DNA of 64,000 bases from NCBI GenBank assembly GCA_966250335.1, contig CBINGZ010000004.1, forward strand, positions 62,001 through 126,000, in the 5' to 3' direction. This document shows positions 43,437-53,055 of the stretch, piece by piece (within the stretch, counting starts at the first letter, position 1; each line of letters starts with the position of its first letter). The position numbers were made by a program, and so were the translations under genes. A model generated the notes under the pieces. The model was not told where the DNA came from. It saw only the letters and a list, made by a program, of their open reading frames with translations, and did no database searches. The stretch is from OLB7 sp966250335 (lineage in GTDB: Bacteria > Bacteroidota > Ignavibacteria > OLB7).

Positions 43437-43925
43437 ATGGAGACCGGAAACGATCATAATGGCGGACCGAGTCCCGCGCGGCGCGATGCCTCCGGCATCG
43501 ACCCCGAAGCGCTGGAGCGTCTGATCGTGGAATCGTTCGCCCGCGACCGCGATACGATACCGGTCGCGACGGAGGGAGTAACCGATAGGGCCGTCGAGGT
43601 ACTTACGCAGAGGAGAGCGGGCTTCGGAACGGCGCCCGTGCGCGCCGGGGGGCTCTTCTCACGGGCCCTCGGGGCCTTGCGCCGGCCGCGGTTCTCGCCG
43701 GTGCGGTTGCGGGTGATCGGCGGGGCTGCCGCCGGCATCGCCGTCGTGGTGGTGGCGATGATCGTTCCCAGGCAGCCGGAAGGCGCCGGAGCGGGAGCCG
43801 GGGTCTACGACACGGCCGAGGCGATTTATGTCGTCGCCGGGAGCGTAAACGTCGGGTCCGGGGGAGAGGAGCAGTTCACCGGGGTATCGGCGCAGCCGCT
43901 CTCCTCCGAGATGCAGCCGCGGTGA
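43437..43925 (+). CDS. single-pass membrane protein, likely partner of the second sigma factor
   Basis: The 162-residue protein has an N-terminal region of low complexity and charged residues. One hydrophobic segment (about 94-116, VIGGAAAGIAVVVVAMIV) is followed by a short extracytoplasmic tail. Position after the ECF gene suggests an anti-sigma-like role. The HxxxCxxC zinc motif is not present. The start is the ATG at 43437; a GTG at 43425 is also in frame. Confidence 0.5.
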   Translation: METGNDHNGGPSPARRDASGIDPEALERLIVESFARDRDTIPVATEGVTDRAVEVLTQRRAGFGTAPVRAGGLFSRALGALRRPRFSPVRLRVIGGAAAGIAVVVVAMIVPRQPEGAGAGAGVYDTAEAIYVVAGSVNVGSGGEEQFTGVSAQPLSSEMQPR

Positions 43926-44005
43926 GCGGAGCGCGGTTTCCCGGCCGTTCGGGCGGAACCGGCCCCTAATTCATCGGACCGGGTCGGGACTGCGTCATGT
44001 TTTGT

Positions 44006-44013
44006 TAAATTCG
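44006..44013 (+). promoter_or_regulatory. promoter-like element (TAAATTCG)
   Basis: TAAATTCG, followed by CCG, lies 43 bp before the MFS start at 44057. The upstream TTG is not at the ideal spacing. Confidence 0.35.
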
Positions 44014-44056
44014 CCGACAAGACATTCCGACGCCCGCTTCTGCAACCTGCCCGTCC

Positions 44057-45328
44057 ATGCAACAGAAGGGACCTTCCGCCCCTCGTCCGAGTATCCTGAG
44101 CTTCACGGTCATCGTCGCCGCGCTCGGCTATTTCGTCGATATCTACGATCTGGTGCTCTACGGCATCGTCCGCGAGAAGAGCCTTCAGGCGCTCGGCGTC
44201 CCGGCTGCCGACATCTTCACGGTCGGCGCCTATCTCTTCAACTGGCAGATGGGGGGGATGCTGGTCGGCGGAATCCTCTGGGGTATTCTGGGAGACAAGC
44301 GGGGAAGGATCTCGGTCCTCTTCGGATCGATCTTCCTCTACTCCGTCGCCAACATCGCCAACGCGTTCGTGACGTCGATCGACGCCTATGCGGCCTGCCG
44401 GCTGATCGCGGGGATAGGACTGGCCGGGGAGCTGGGAGCGGCGATCACACTGGTGGCCGAGACCCTTCCCAAGGAGACCAGAGGCTACGGCACGGCGATC
44501 GTGGCCGCCATCGGAATTCTCGGAGCCGTTGCCGCCGGCCTGATCGGCGACATGGTGGAATGGACCACCGCCTACATCATCGGCGGCCTCCTCGGCCTGC
44601 TGCTGCTGATCGCCAGAATCTCCGTCTACGAGTCGGGGATGTACCATGCGATGAAGGAGCAGGAGGTCTCCCGCGGGAACTTCATGATGCTCTTCACCGA
44701 CCGCCGGCGCTTCCTGCGCTACCTCCGGTGCATTCTGATCGGCATCCCTCTCTGGTATGTGGTCGGCATCCTGATGATCTTCGCGCCGGAGCTGAGCCGC
44801 GAGATCGGGATCGAGGGGATCACGGCGGGGCAGGCGATCATGTTCTGCTACATGGGGCTTGTCGTCGGCGACCTGGCGAGCGGGTTTCTGAGCCAGTTCA
44901 TCGGGAGCAGGAAACGGATCATCTTCTCGTTCCTGCTGATCACGACCGCTCTGATCCTGGTCTACCTCCTCATGATGGAGGGGGCCGGAACCGACACCTT
45001 CTATCTGATCTGCGGTCTCCTTGGGATCGGCGCCGGCTACTGGGCGGTCTTCGTGACGACGGCGTCCGAGCAGTTCGGGACGAACCTGCGGGCCACGGTC
45101 ACGACCACGGTGCCGAACTTCGTGCGGGGGGCGGTGATCCCGCTGACGCTCCTGCTCCGCTGGCTGCAGGATGCGTTCCGGGAGAGCCCGGGGGCGCCGG
45201 GAGGGCTGGTTGAGAGCGCTCTGGTCGTCGGTCTGCTGACGCTCGTCGTGTCGTTCGCGGCGCTGATGGGGATGGAGGAATCATATCACAAGGATCTCGA
45301 CTTCCTGGAGACCGCCGAGGTCTCCTGA
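44057..45328 (+). CDS. MFS transporter (metabolite:proton symporter-like)
   Basis: The 423-residue protein has twelve predicted helices. It has the MFS A-loop GILGDKRGRISVLFGSI between helices 2 and 3, and KETRGYGTAIVAAIGILGAVAAGL in the fourth/fifth helix. The second-half A-like loop is GSRKRIIFS. It resembles the sugar/organic-acid symporters of the MFS; the substrate is unknown. It has no operon partners. A hairpin with a T-run follows. Confidence 0.88.
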   Translation: MQQKGPSAPRPSILSFTVIVAALGYFVDIYDLVLYGIVREKSLQALGVPAADIFTVGAYLFNWQMGGMLVGGILWGILGDKRGRISVLFGSIFLYSVANIANAFVTSIDAYAACRLIAGIGLAGELGAAITLVAETLPKETRGYGTAIVAAIGILGAVAAGLIGDMVEWTTAYIIGGLLGLLLLIARISVYESGMYHAMKEQEVSRGNFMMLFTDRRRFLRYLRCILIGIPLWYVVGILMIFAPELSREIGIEGITAGQAIMFCYMGLVVGDLASGFLSQFIGSRKRIIFSFLLITTALILVYLLMMEGAGTDTFYLICGLLGIGAGYWAVFVTTASEQFGTNLRATVTTTVPNFVRGAVIPLTLLLRWLQDAFRESPGAPGGLVESALVVGLLTLVVSFAALMGMEESYHKDLDFLETAEVS

Positions 45329-45406
45329 TCGAGGAAGCGTTGTCGGGTGCGATACGGCCGGGTTCCGCCCGGGGGCGGCCTGCTATCCGACAGAGGATCG
45401 CGTGGT

Positions 45407-45434
45407 CCGATAATCCTTATATTATCGGGCTTTT
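45407..45434 (+). terminator. rho-independent terminator after the MFS gene
   Basis: CCGATAAT/ATTATCGG form an 8-bp stem with a 6-nt loop, followed by GCTTTT. It lies 79 bp after the MFS stop and before the ABC operon. Confidence 0.55.
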
Positions 45435-45491
45435 CGGGACAGAAGCACGCTTTTCAGCACGCATACATTTCACATTTCGCAGGACCTATTC

Positions 45492-47522
45492 ATGAAGCGT
45501 ACAGCACTGAAGTGGGGGGCATCCCTCCTGACGCTCCTGGCTGTGGCGGCCTCCGCCGGATGCGGCGACAAGAAGGAGGCGACCGAGAGCAAGGGGGGCG
45601 CCTCGATGGCGATCACCTCCGAGGACAAGTTCAAGGTTCCCCCCGGAGCCGATCCTTCCGTCCCCGCTGAACTCGGCGGCGGCGGGTTCGAGAAGATCGC
45701 CGCCGACAGCGGCTGGCAGACGAGCAGCATCCCGGAGGACCAGATCAAGTACATCTCCGATCAGAACGCCAAGAAGGGGGGGATGATCCGCTTCTCGTTC
45801 ACCGATTTCCCCGCGACCCTGCGATCGATGGGACGTGACGAGAACACCGCGGAGACCCGCTTCATCTACGGCATGGTCTACGAGACGCTGATCGACATCA
45901 ACCCGATGACCCTCGAGTTCCTGCCGCTGCTGGCGACCCACTGGAAGGTCGGCGCCGACAAGCAGACCTACTACTTCCGCATCGACCCGAACGCGCGCTT
46001 CTCCGACGGTCACCCGGTCACGACCGCCGACGTCATCGCCACCGACAAGCTCGGTCGCGACTCCAGCATCCTCTCGCCGTACACGAACTCCTTCCATGCG
46101 GGCTTCGATCCCCCCGTGGCGCTCAGCAAGTATATCTTCAGCGTCCGTTCGAAGACGATGAACTGGAAGAACATGTTCTACTTCGGCGGCAGCGTGAAGA
46201 TCCTGCCGGCGCATCTGATCGAGGGGCTTTCGGGGACCGACTACCTGAAGAAGTATCAGTACAACATGCTGCCGGGAACCGGTCCGTACATGGTGGCGGA
46301 GTCGGATGTCGTCAACGGCAAGTCGATCACCCTGACCCGCCGCACCAACTGGTGGCAGGGGGAGTATCCCGCCAACAAGGGGCTGTTCAACTTCGACAAG
46401 ATCAATATCGTGATCATCCGCGACGAGAACCTCCAGTACGAGAAGTTCCGCGCCGGTGAGATCGACGTCTATGTCGTCCGCAAGGCGCAGTGGTGGAAGA
46501 CGAAGTTCGATTTCGAGGATATCCAGCGCGGCGTCATCCAGAAGCGGAAGGTCTACACGGATGATCCGGTCGGATTCGGCGGTCTGGGACTGAACGCGCG
46601 CAAGGCTCCGTTCGACGACCCGAAGGTCCGTGAGGCGATGATGTATCTCTTCAATCGTGACCAGATCCTGGAGAAGATCCTCTACAACGAGTACGTGCCG
46701 ACGTATTCCTACTACCCGAACTCGCCGTACGAGAACCCGAACAACCCGAAGTACAAGTACGATCCGGTGAAGGCGGGGCAGCTTCTTGCCGAGGCGGGCT
46801 GGACGCAGCGGAACGCCGAGGGCATTCTGGTGAAGAACGGCAAGCCGTTCGTGGTGGAGATGCCGACCGATCCGCAGCTTGCGCATATCGTCACGCCGAT
46901 CCAGCAGGATCTGATGCGCGCCGGTATCAAGCTGACGCTTCGGAACGTCGATCCGGTAACGCAGTTCAAGCTGGTCAACGACCGGAACTTCGATCTGATC
47001 TACTTCGGCTGGGGGGGCATTCTCTACCCGAATCCGATCAGCTCGTTCAAGAGCGATCTGGCCGATCAGAAGAACACGAACAACATCACCGGCTTCAAGA
47101 ACAAGCGGGCCGACGAGATCATCGACGCCGAGCAGATCACGTTCGACCAGGCGCAGCGCGTGGCGATGCTTCAGGAGCTGGACAGCATTCTGGTGGCGTC
47201 GCACCACTGGGCGCTGAACTGGCACGCGCCGTTCAACCGGATCGCGTACTGGAACAAGTTCGGGCAGCCGGAGTGGTATCTGGGGAAGGTGACCGACTGG
47301 CAGTCGGTGTTCGCGACGTGGTGGATCGACCCGGAGAAGGAAGCCGAGGTCGCGAAGGCACGCAAGGACAAGGCGGTCAAGATGGAAGTGGGACCGACCG
47401 AGATCAAGTTCTGGCCCGAGTACAACCAGACCCACAAGCCGCAGGCGGTCAACTACCTTGAGTCCAGGGGGAACGACACCGCCGGCAAGAGCGGCGCCGC
47501 GGAGCAGCCCTCGATCAAGTAA
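45492..47522 (+). CDS. peptide ABC transporter substrate-binding lipoprotein (SBP_bac_5 family)
   Basis: The 676-residue lipoprotein has a lipobox with Cys24 (ASAGC) and the SBP family-5 pattern: GMVYETLIDINPMTLEFLPLLATHWKVG, FRIDPNARFSDGHPVTTADV, GTGPYMVAE, then a C-terminal domain. Such proteins bind oligopeptides. With the Yej-type permeases downstream it is the solute-binding subunit of a Yej-like system (microcin-C/peptide uptake in E. coli). It lies 84 bp before the permease with a 13-bp hairpin in between. Confidence 0.9.
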   Translation: MKRTALKWGASLLTLLAVAASAGCGDKKEATESKGGASMAITSEDKFKVPPGADPSVPAELGGGGFEKIAADSGWQTSSIPEDQIKYISDQNAKKGGMIRFSFTDFPATLRSMGRDENTAETRFIYGMVYETLIDINPMTLEFLPLLATHWKVGADKQTYYFRIDPNARFSDGHPVTTADVIATDKLGRDSSILSPYTNSFHAGFDPPVALSKYIFSVRSKTMNWKNMFYFGGSVKILPAHLIEGLSGTDYLKKYQYNMLPGTGPYMVAESDVVNGKSITLTRRTNWWQGEYPANKGLFNFDKINIVIIRDENLQYEKFRAGEIDVYVVRKAQWWKTKFDFEDIQRGVIQKRKVYTDDPVGFGGLGLNARKAPFDDPKVREAMMYLFNRDQILEKILYNEYVPTYSYYPNSPYENPNNPKYKYDPVKAGQLLAEAGWTQRNAEGILVKNGKPFVVEMPTDPQLAHIVTPIQQDLMRAGIKLTLRNVDPVTQFKLVNDRNFDLIYFGWGGILYPNPISSFKSDLADQKNTNNITGFKNKRADEIIDAEQITFDQAQRVAMLQELDSILVASHHWALNWHAPFNRIAYWNKFGQPEWYLGKVTDWQSVFATWWIDPEKEAEVAKARKDKAVKMEVGPTEIKFWPEYNQTHKPQAVNYLESRGNDTAGKSGAAEQPSIK

Positions 47523-47540
47523 GCCGACGCCGAACGACGA

Positions 47541-47570
47541 CCCCCGGTCCCGGATCGCCGGGACCGGGGG
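47541..47570 (+). promoter_or_regulatory. 13-bp hairpin between the binding protein and the permease gene
   Basis: A perfect 13-bp GC stem (47541-47553 with 47558-47570) with loop ATCG follows the binding-protein stop by 18 bp. There is no T-run, so it is more likely a 3'-stabilising or partial-termination hairpin. That would keep the binding protein more abundant than the permeases, a known feature of ABC import operons. Confidence 0.65.
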
Positions 47571-47606
47571 ATCTTCCAACAGAATCCCAACCGGTCACGA
47601 GCTTCA

Positions 47607-48635
47607 ATGTTCAGTTATTTCGTCCGACGATTCCTTCTGATCATCCCGACGTTCCTTGCCTGTACGATCGTGGTGTTCACCATTCTGGAACTGACTCCCG
47701 GCGGCCCCTTCGAACAGAAGATGATGGAAGTGGAGCAGCAGATGCGGGGCGGCGGTGAAGCCGGCGGGGGGAGCGGCGACGCGCGCGGCGGTTCCCAGAT
47801 CCCCGAAGAGTCCAAGCAGGCCCTGAGGGAGTATTTCAACCTGGACAAGCCGATCCAGATGCGATATCTGATCTGGCTCGGCAAAATATTCCAGGGGGAT
47901 TTCGGCGAATCGTACAAGTACGCGGAACCGGTGATGGACGTCATCACCAGTCGCTTCCCGATTTCGATCTACTTCGGTCTGATCGGCTTCGCCCTCTCCT
48001 ACATCGTCTGTATTCCGCTCGGCATCTACAAGGCGATCAAGCACGGTTCTCCCTTCGATCTGGCGACGTCGGTGATCGTGTTCATAGGGTATTCGATACC
48101 GGGGTGGGCGCTGGGAGCGGTGATCATGTCGATCGATCGCGGAGGGATCTTTCCGCTGGGCGAGTTCCAGTCGTTCGACTTCGAGCAGATGGCGTTCTGG
48201 GACCAGGTGGTCGACCGGGTCGCGCACACGGCCCTTCCGGTCTTCTGCTACATGGTCGGCGGCTTCGCCACCCTTACGGTGCTGATGAAGAACTCCCTGA
48301 TGGAGAATCTGGGGCAGGATTACGTCCGCACCGCCTTCGCCAAGGGACTTACCGAACGGCGCGTGGTCTTCGTCCATGCGCTCCGCAACTCCCTGATCCC
48401 GATCGCCGGCGGTCTGGGGCATGCGTTCAGCATTATTATCTTCGGCGGCTCGTTCCTGATCGAGAAGACCTTCAACATCGACGGTATCGGATATCTCGGG
48501 TTCCAGTCCGCCGTCAGTCGCGATTATACGGTCGTCATGGGAGTGCTGGTGATGGGAGTTTCGCTACAGCTTATCGGCAACATCTTCAGCGATCTTCTGT
48601 ACGCGGTCTTCGATCCCCGTATCAGATTCAAGTAG
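47607..48635 (+). CDS. ABC transporter permease, YejB-like
   Basis: The 342-residue protein has the YejB pattern. The N-terminal helix FVRRFLLIIPTFLACTIVVFTILELTPGGPFEQ is followed by a Gly-rich loop (GGGEAGGGSGDARGG, as in YejB). Five helices follow, with the EAA-type loop (NSLMENLGQDYVRTAFAKGLTERRVVFVHALRN) and the C-terminal DLLYAVFDPRIRFK. It is one half of the peptide-import channel. The start is the ATG at 47607. The next permease starts 54 bp downstream. Confidence 0.9.
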   Translation: MFSYFVRRFLLIIPTFLACTIVVFTILELTPGGPFEQKMMEVEQQMRGGGEAGGGSGDARGGSQIPEESKQALREYFNLDKPIQMRYLIWLGKIFQGDFGESYKYAEPVMDVITSRFPISIYFGLIGFALSYIVCIPLGIYKAIKHGSPFDLATSVIVFIGYSIPGWALGAVIMSIDRGGIFPLGEFQSFDFEQMAFWDQVVDRVAHTALPVFCYMVGGFATLTVLMKNSLMENLGQDYVRTAFAKGLTERRVVFVHALRNSLIPIAGGLGHAFSIIIFGGSFLIEKTFNIDGIGYLGFQSAVSRDYTVVMGVLVMGVSLQLIGNIFSDLLYAVFDPRIRFK

Positions 48636-48689
48636 CCTTCCGGCCGAACACGACTCGTCAACGAACGTCCGTTATTCAGAGCCAACGTC

Positions 48690-50000
48690 ATGTCCGATCA
48701 TTCATCGAAGAATAGAATCATACCGCGAGACGATCTTCCCCGTGAAGAGGGGGAGGAACGGGAGGGAGTCACAGGCCCGCTCGACGTTCCGCAGCAGGAG
48801 ACGGGAGAGGATTTCCAGACGCTGGAGGACAACATGGCGGCCCGCGTGACGGTCCCCATGCGCCATCAGGTCCCGGACGCGGAGACGACGCAGCGGCAGA
48901 GCGGGCAGCGGGAGATCTCCGAGGCGACGGGACATCCTTCGGCCGGCATGCCGGCCCCCGCCCGACCCTCGGTGTCGATTCTGAGGAAGCGGATCAGGAA
49001 GTTCAAGACGCTCAAGCGGGGATACTACTCCTTTCTGCTGCTGACCTTCCTCTACGTGATCTCGTTCGCGCTCCCGCTGCTGGTCAACAGCAAGGCGCTC
49101 ATCGTCCATTACGAGGGGGAATACTACTTCCCCGCCTTCAAATACTATCCCGGCACGACGTTCGGGCAGCAGGATATCGGGGCGGCCGAGGCGCAGTACA
49201 GACGCCTGGCCGATGATCTGGCCAAGAAGGATGGCGACTGGGCGCTCATGCCGATCTATACCTGGGATCAGTACGAGAGCGATTTCGGTGTCGAAGGGAC
49301 CCATCCCCTCCCTCCCTCCTCCCGTCACGTCTTCGGGACAGATGATGCGGGGCGCGACGTCTTCGCGCGGATGGCCTACGGGTTCGGCGTCTCGATCTCG
49401 TTCGCGCTGCTCCTGACGATCATCAACTATCTGGCGGGGGGAGCCATCGGAGCGGTCACCGGCTATTTCGGCGGGAAGACCGATCTTGTCTCCCAGCGGA
49501 TCATCGAGGTCTGGAGCAACATCCCGGTCCTCTACATGGTGATCATCCTCAGCTCCATCATCATCCCGAACTTCATGTGGCTTGTGCTCCTCCTGTCGCT
49601 CTTCGGCTGGATCGGCGTGAGCTATCTGATGCGCGGCGAATTCTATCGCGAGAAGGCGAAGGACTACGTGGCGGCGGCGATCGCGCTGGGAGCCACCGAC
49701 GGACAGGTGGTCTTCAAGCATATCCTGCCGAATGCGCTGACCCCGATGATCGCGACCCTTCCGTTCAGTATCATCGGCGGGATCTTCTCCCTTGTCAGCC
49801 TTGATTATCTCGGATTCGGGCTTCCGCCACCCACCCCGAGCTGGGGACAGATGGTGGACGTGGGGCTGAAGAACCTTCAGCACTGGTGGCTGGTGATCGT
49901 GCCGATCTCCGCGCTCTTCGTAACGCTCCTTCTGGTGACCTTCATCGGAGAGGCGATCCGCGAGGCGTTCGACCCGCGCGTCTATTCGCGCCTGCGGTAA
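48690..50000 (+). CDS. ABC transporter permease, YejE-like with long N-terminal extension
   Basis: The 436-residue protein has a YejE-like core from about residue 110 (RGYYSFLLLTFLYVISFALPLLVNSKALIVHYEGEYYFPAFKYYPGTTFGQQ), FGTDDAGRDVFARMAYG, the EAA-type loop RGEFYREKAKDYVAAAIALGATDGQVVFKHILPNALTPM and LDYLGFGLPPPTPSWGQM. About 105 hydrophilic, Glu/Arg-rich residues precede the first helix, far longer than in E. coli YejE. It is the second permease half. Its stop is directly followed by a truncated gene remnant. Confidence 0.9.
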   Translation: MSDHSSKNRIIPRDDLPREEGEEREGVTGPLDVPQQETGEDFQTLEDNMAARVTVPMRHQVPDAETTQRQSGQREISEATGHPSAGMPAPARPSVSILRKRIRKFKTLKRGYYSFLLLTFLYVISFALPLLVNSKALIVHYEGEYYFPAFKYYPGTTFGQQDIGAAEAQYRRLADDLAKKDGDWALMPIYTWDQYESDFGVEGTHPLPPSSRHVFGTDDAGRDVFARMAYGFGVSISFALLLTIINYLAGGAIGAVTGYFGGKTDLVSQRIIEVWSNIPVLYMVIILSSIIIPNFMWLVLLLSLFGWIGVSYLMRGEFYREKAKDYVAAAIALGATDGQVVFKHILPNALTPMIATLPFSIIGGIFSLVSLDYLGFGLPPPTPSWGQMVDVGLKNLQHWWLVIVPISALFVTLLLVTFIGEAIREAFDPRVYSRLR

Positions 50001-50209
50001 CGGAGATCGAGGAGTATCTCTTCGAACCGGCGTCGGGATATCGGCCTCGGACCGATTTCGACAGCCCGTGGAAGAGTATACCGGAACGATATCTTGCCGA
50101 CTTCATGGGCTTCCTTTTCCCGGAAGCCCATGAAGATATCGACTGGTGGAAGGGATGGAACTTCCTCTCCCTTGAAGAATTTGCGGCGGTGCTCGACGCC
50201 CCACGGTAA
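50001..50209 (+). pseudogene. truncated Rpn/PD-(D/E)XK-like gene remnant inside the ABC operon
   Basis: An open frame with no plausible start reads DFDSPWKSIPERYLADFMGFLFPEAHEDIDW and stops at 50207-50209. It matches the conserved N-terminus of the Rpn-type/transposase-like nuclease proteins common in cyanobacteria and other bacteria (usually starting DSPWKE...FMAFFFPEAHEEIDW). It lacks everything after about 65 residues, so it is a fragment. It sits between the YejE-like and OppD-like genes, where its insertion or decay must not block transcription. A 14-bp hairpin lies inside it. Confidence 0.7.
50101..50135. repeat. 14-bp perfect inverted repeat inside the remnant
   Basis: CTTCATGGGCTTCC (50101-50114) pairs perfectly with GGAAGCCCATGAAG (50122-50135) around a 7-nt T/C-rich loop. 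It encodes the palindrome-like FMGFLFPEAHE stretch of the remnant. In the operon it could also act as an intercistronic hairpin. Confidence 0.7.
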
Positions 50210-50246
50210 CAGGACGGCCTTTCCCAACAACGCACGGATCAGGTTG

Positions 50247-51260
<1,014 letters not shown>

Positions 51261-51298
51261 CCTCTTCCTCCATCTGTTCAGACCGAATTCGAACGTTC

Positions 51299-52309
51299 AT
51301 GGCCAATAACAACGTGCTGCTGGAAGTAAAGGACCTGAAAGTGCATTTCCCCGTGTTCGGCGGGGTGTTCCAGCGTAGGGTCGCCACCGTCAAGGCGGTC
51401 GACGGCGTATCGTTCACGATGTCCCGCGGGGAGACCCTGGGAATGGTGGGGGAGTCCGGGTGCGGCAAGACGACGGTCGGCCGTACGCTGATCAACATCA
51501 CGAAGATCATGTCGCCCGATGCCGAGGTGACCGGCGAGATCCTCTTCCATATGCCCGATGGACGGGTGGTCGATTTCGCGAAGCTCTCCAAGAGCGAGAT
51601 GCGGCAGTATCGCTCCCGGATCCAGATGATCTTTCAGGACCCCTATTCGTCGCTGAACCCGCGTATGACCGTGGCGCAGATCATCGAGGAGCCGCTGAAG
51701 ATCCATACGCAGATGTCGAAGTCCGCAATGCGGGACCGGGTCGGATGGCTGCTGGAGAAGGTGGGGCTTCAGCCCGAACAGGCGGCACGCTATCCGCATG
51801 AGTTCTCCGGAGGACAGCGTCAGCGGATCGGCATCGCCCGCGCCCTGGCCACGAACCCCGACCTGATCATCTGCGATGAGCCGGTCTCGGCGCTCGACGT
51901 TTCGATCCAGGCGCAGGTGATCAATCTGATGCAGGATCTCCAGGATGAGTTCGGTGTCTCGTTCCTCTTCATCGCCCACGATCTTTCGGTGGTGGAGCAT
52001 ATCAGCTCACGTATCGCGGTGATGTACCTTGGGCATATGGTGGAGCAGGGGAGCAGCGAGCAGGTCTATTTCGATCCGAAGCATCCGTACAGCAGGGCGT
52101 TGCTCTCGGCGGTGCCGGTGGCCGATCCCGATAGCGGGCGGGCGGCGCGCACGATGTTGCAGGGGGATGTTCCTACCCCTCTCTCCAAGCCCTCCGGGTG
52201 TCCCTTCCGTACCCGTTGCCCCATCGCCCGTCCCGACTGCGCCGATGCCTTTCCTCCCTTCATCGAGAAGGCTCCCGGCCATATCGTCGCCTGCCCCTAC
52301 GTGGAGTAA
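51299..52309 (+). CDS. peptide ABC transporter ATPase, OppF-like
   Basis: The 336-residue protein has Walker A GESGCGKTT, signature EFSGGQRQRI, Walker B LIICDEPVSALDV and HDLSVVEHIS, then the OppF-type C-terminal CPFRTRCPIARPDC. It is the second ATPase of the importer and lies 38 bp after the first. The start is the ATG at 51299. Directly after its stop comes an imperfect palindrome containing the second copy of the dispersed repeat. Confidence 0.92.
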   Translation: MANNNVLLEVKDLKVHFPVFGGVFQRRVATVKAVDGVSFTMSRGETLGMVGESGCGKTTVGRTLINITKIMSPDAEVTGEILFHMPDGRVVDFAKLSKSEMRQYRSRIQMIFQDPYSSLNPRMTVAQIIEEPLKIHTQMSKSAMRDRVGWLLEKVGLQPEQAARYPHEFSGGQRQRIGIARALATNPDLIICDEPVSALDVSIQAQVINLMQDLQDEFGVSFLFIAHDLSVVEHISSRIAVMYLGHMVEQGSSEQVYFDPKHPYSRALLSAVPVADPDSGRAARTMLQGDVPTPLSKPSGCPFRTRCPIARPDCADAFPPFIEKAPGHIVACPYVE

Positions 52310-52310
52310 T

Positions 52311-52354
52311 CTCTCTTCTCTCCGTCTCCTCTGTGGCTCCCGGTTGTTGTTCTT
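52311..52354. repeat. left arm of an imperfect palindrome after the ABC operon
   Basis: The left arm (52311-52354) pairs imperfectly with the repeat core at 52356-52392, centred near 52355. It includes CTCCTCTGTGGCTCC, which matches the inverse of GGAGTCACAGAGGACAC with a few mismatches. It starts 2 bp after the OppF-like stop, so it can fold in the transcript. Confidence 0.6.
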
Positions 52355-52355
52355 A

Positions 52356-52438
52356 AAGAGAAATAAACAGGGAGTCACAGAGGACACAGAGTTAAGAGAA
52401 GAAAGTTAAGAGAAGAAAGTTAAGAGAGTTAAGAAGAA
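52356..52438 (-). repeat. dispersed 3'-end repeat, copy 2, with a 14-bp tandem tail
   Basis: The core (52356-52392) includes GAAATAAACAGGGAGTCACAG and GAGGACACAGAG, nearly identical to 26785-26822. It is followed by AGTTAAGAGAAGAA twice (52390-52403, 52404-52417) and partial copies. On the minus strand its tail contains the stop codon of the papain-fold gene (52429-52431). Its position is the same as that of copy 1 relative to its minus-strand neighbour. Confidence 0.8.
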
Positions 52439-53055
52439 GGGCGGAGGATGCGGATGGAGTGGATGCCGGCGGGGTAGCGGCTCAGCGGCTCGATCGAGCC
52501 GCCGTCGCCGAGGGGGTCCTTCATCAGATACTCGTATCCCTCCTTCCCGACGATCAGCACCCAGTGCGAGGCGGAGCTGCGGAGCACCCGCGCCATCACC
52601 GGATGCCCCGACTTCAGCGCCGAGTCGATCGCACGATGCTCCACCTGCGAGGGAGCCTCCACCATGAACCGCTCCCCCGTGATCTCCGGAATCGTGCTCC
52701 ACATCAGCCACCCGTTGCTCAGAAACCCGTCATGCTGCTTCAGGAGTTCGTTGAGTCTCCCCGGCTCCACGTCGACGCCGTAATAGGCGAGCGCCATGCT
52801 CACGCAGCAGACGGTGCAGCCGGTCGCCCCGAAGAGTTCGCCGCTCCCTCCCAGCTTTACATTCCGCCAGCGCGGGTCGGTCTGGAGCAGAATCCGGCCG
52901 TCGTCGAGCACGGTGCGCGGCATCGACTCACCGCCCCGAACGGGGATCGAGACCTCGTCGTAACGGGCCAGAAAGCTGAAGGCGATCATCCCGGTACAGA
53001 GAGTCCCCGCGGCGACGGCCGCGGTCAGCCACGGATTATGGTAGAGTCGAATCAT
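52429..53055 (-). CDS. C39-like papain-fold protein, membrane-anchored
   Basis: The 208-residue protein has an N-terminal membrane or uncleaved signal segment (about 10-30) and then a peptidase_C39_2-type domain. LLQTDPRWRNVKLGGSGELFGATGCTVCCVSMALAYYG has the probable catalytic Cys80, SHWVLIVG has His164, and MKDPLGDGG has Asp180. C39_2 proteins are papain-like and predicted to be secreted or envelope proteases; the substrate is unknown. The start is the ATG at 53055. It is convergent with the ABC operon. Confidence 0.8.
   Translation of the reverse strand: MIRLYHNPWLTAAVAAGTLCTGMIAFSFLARYDEVSIPVRGGESMPRTVLDDGRILLQTDPRWRNVKLGGSGELFGATGCTVCCVSMALAYYGVDVEPGRLNELLKQHDGFLSNGWLMWSTIPEITGERFMVEAPSQVEHRAIDSALKSGHPVMARVLRSSASHWVLIVGKEGYEYLMKDPLGDGGSIEPLSRYPAGIHSIRILRPSS

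Noticed and set aside
49886..50209. Longer frame starting inside the YejE-like gene and running through the Rpn-like remnant
   Set aside because: Its first 38 codons are out of frame with the permease and not homologous to the Rpn-like family; only the part after 50001 resembles it, so I call just that part as a pseudogene.
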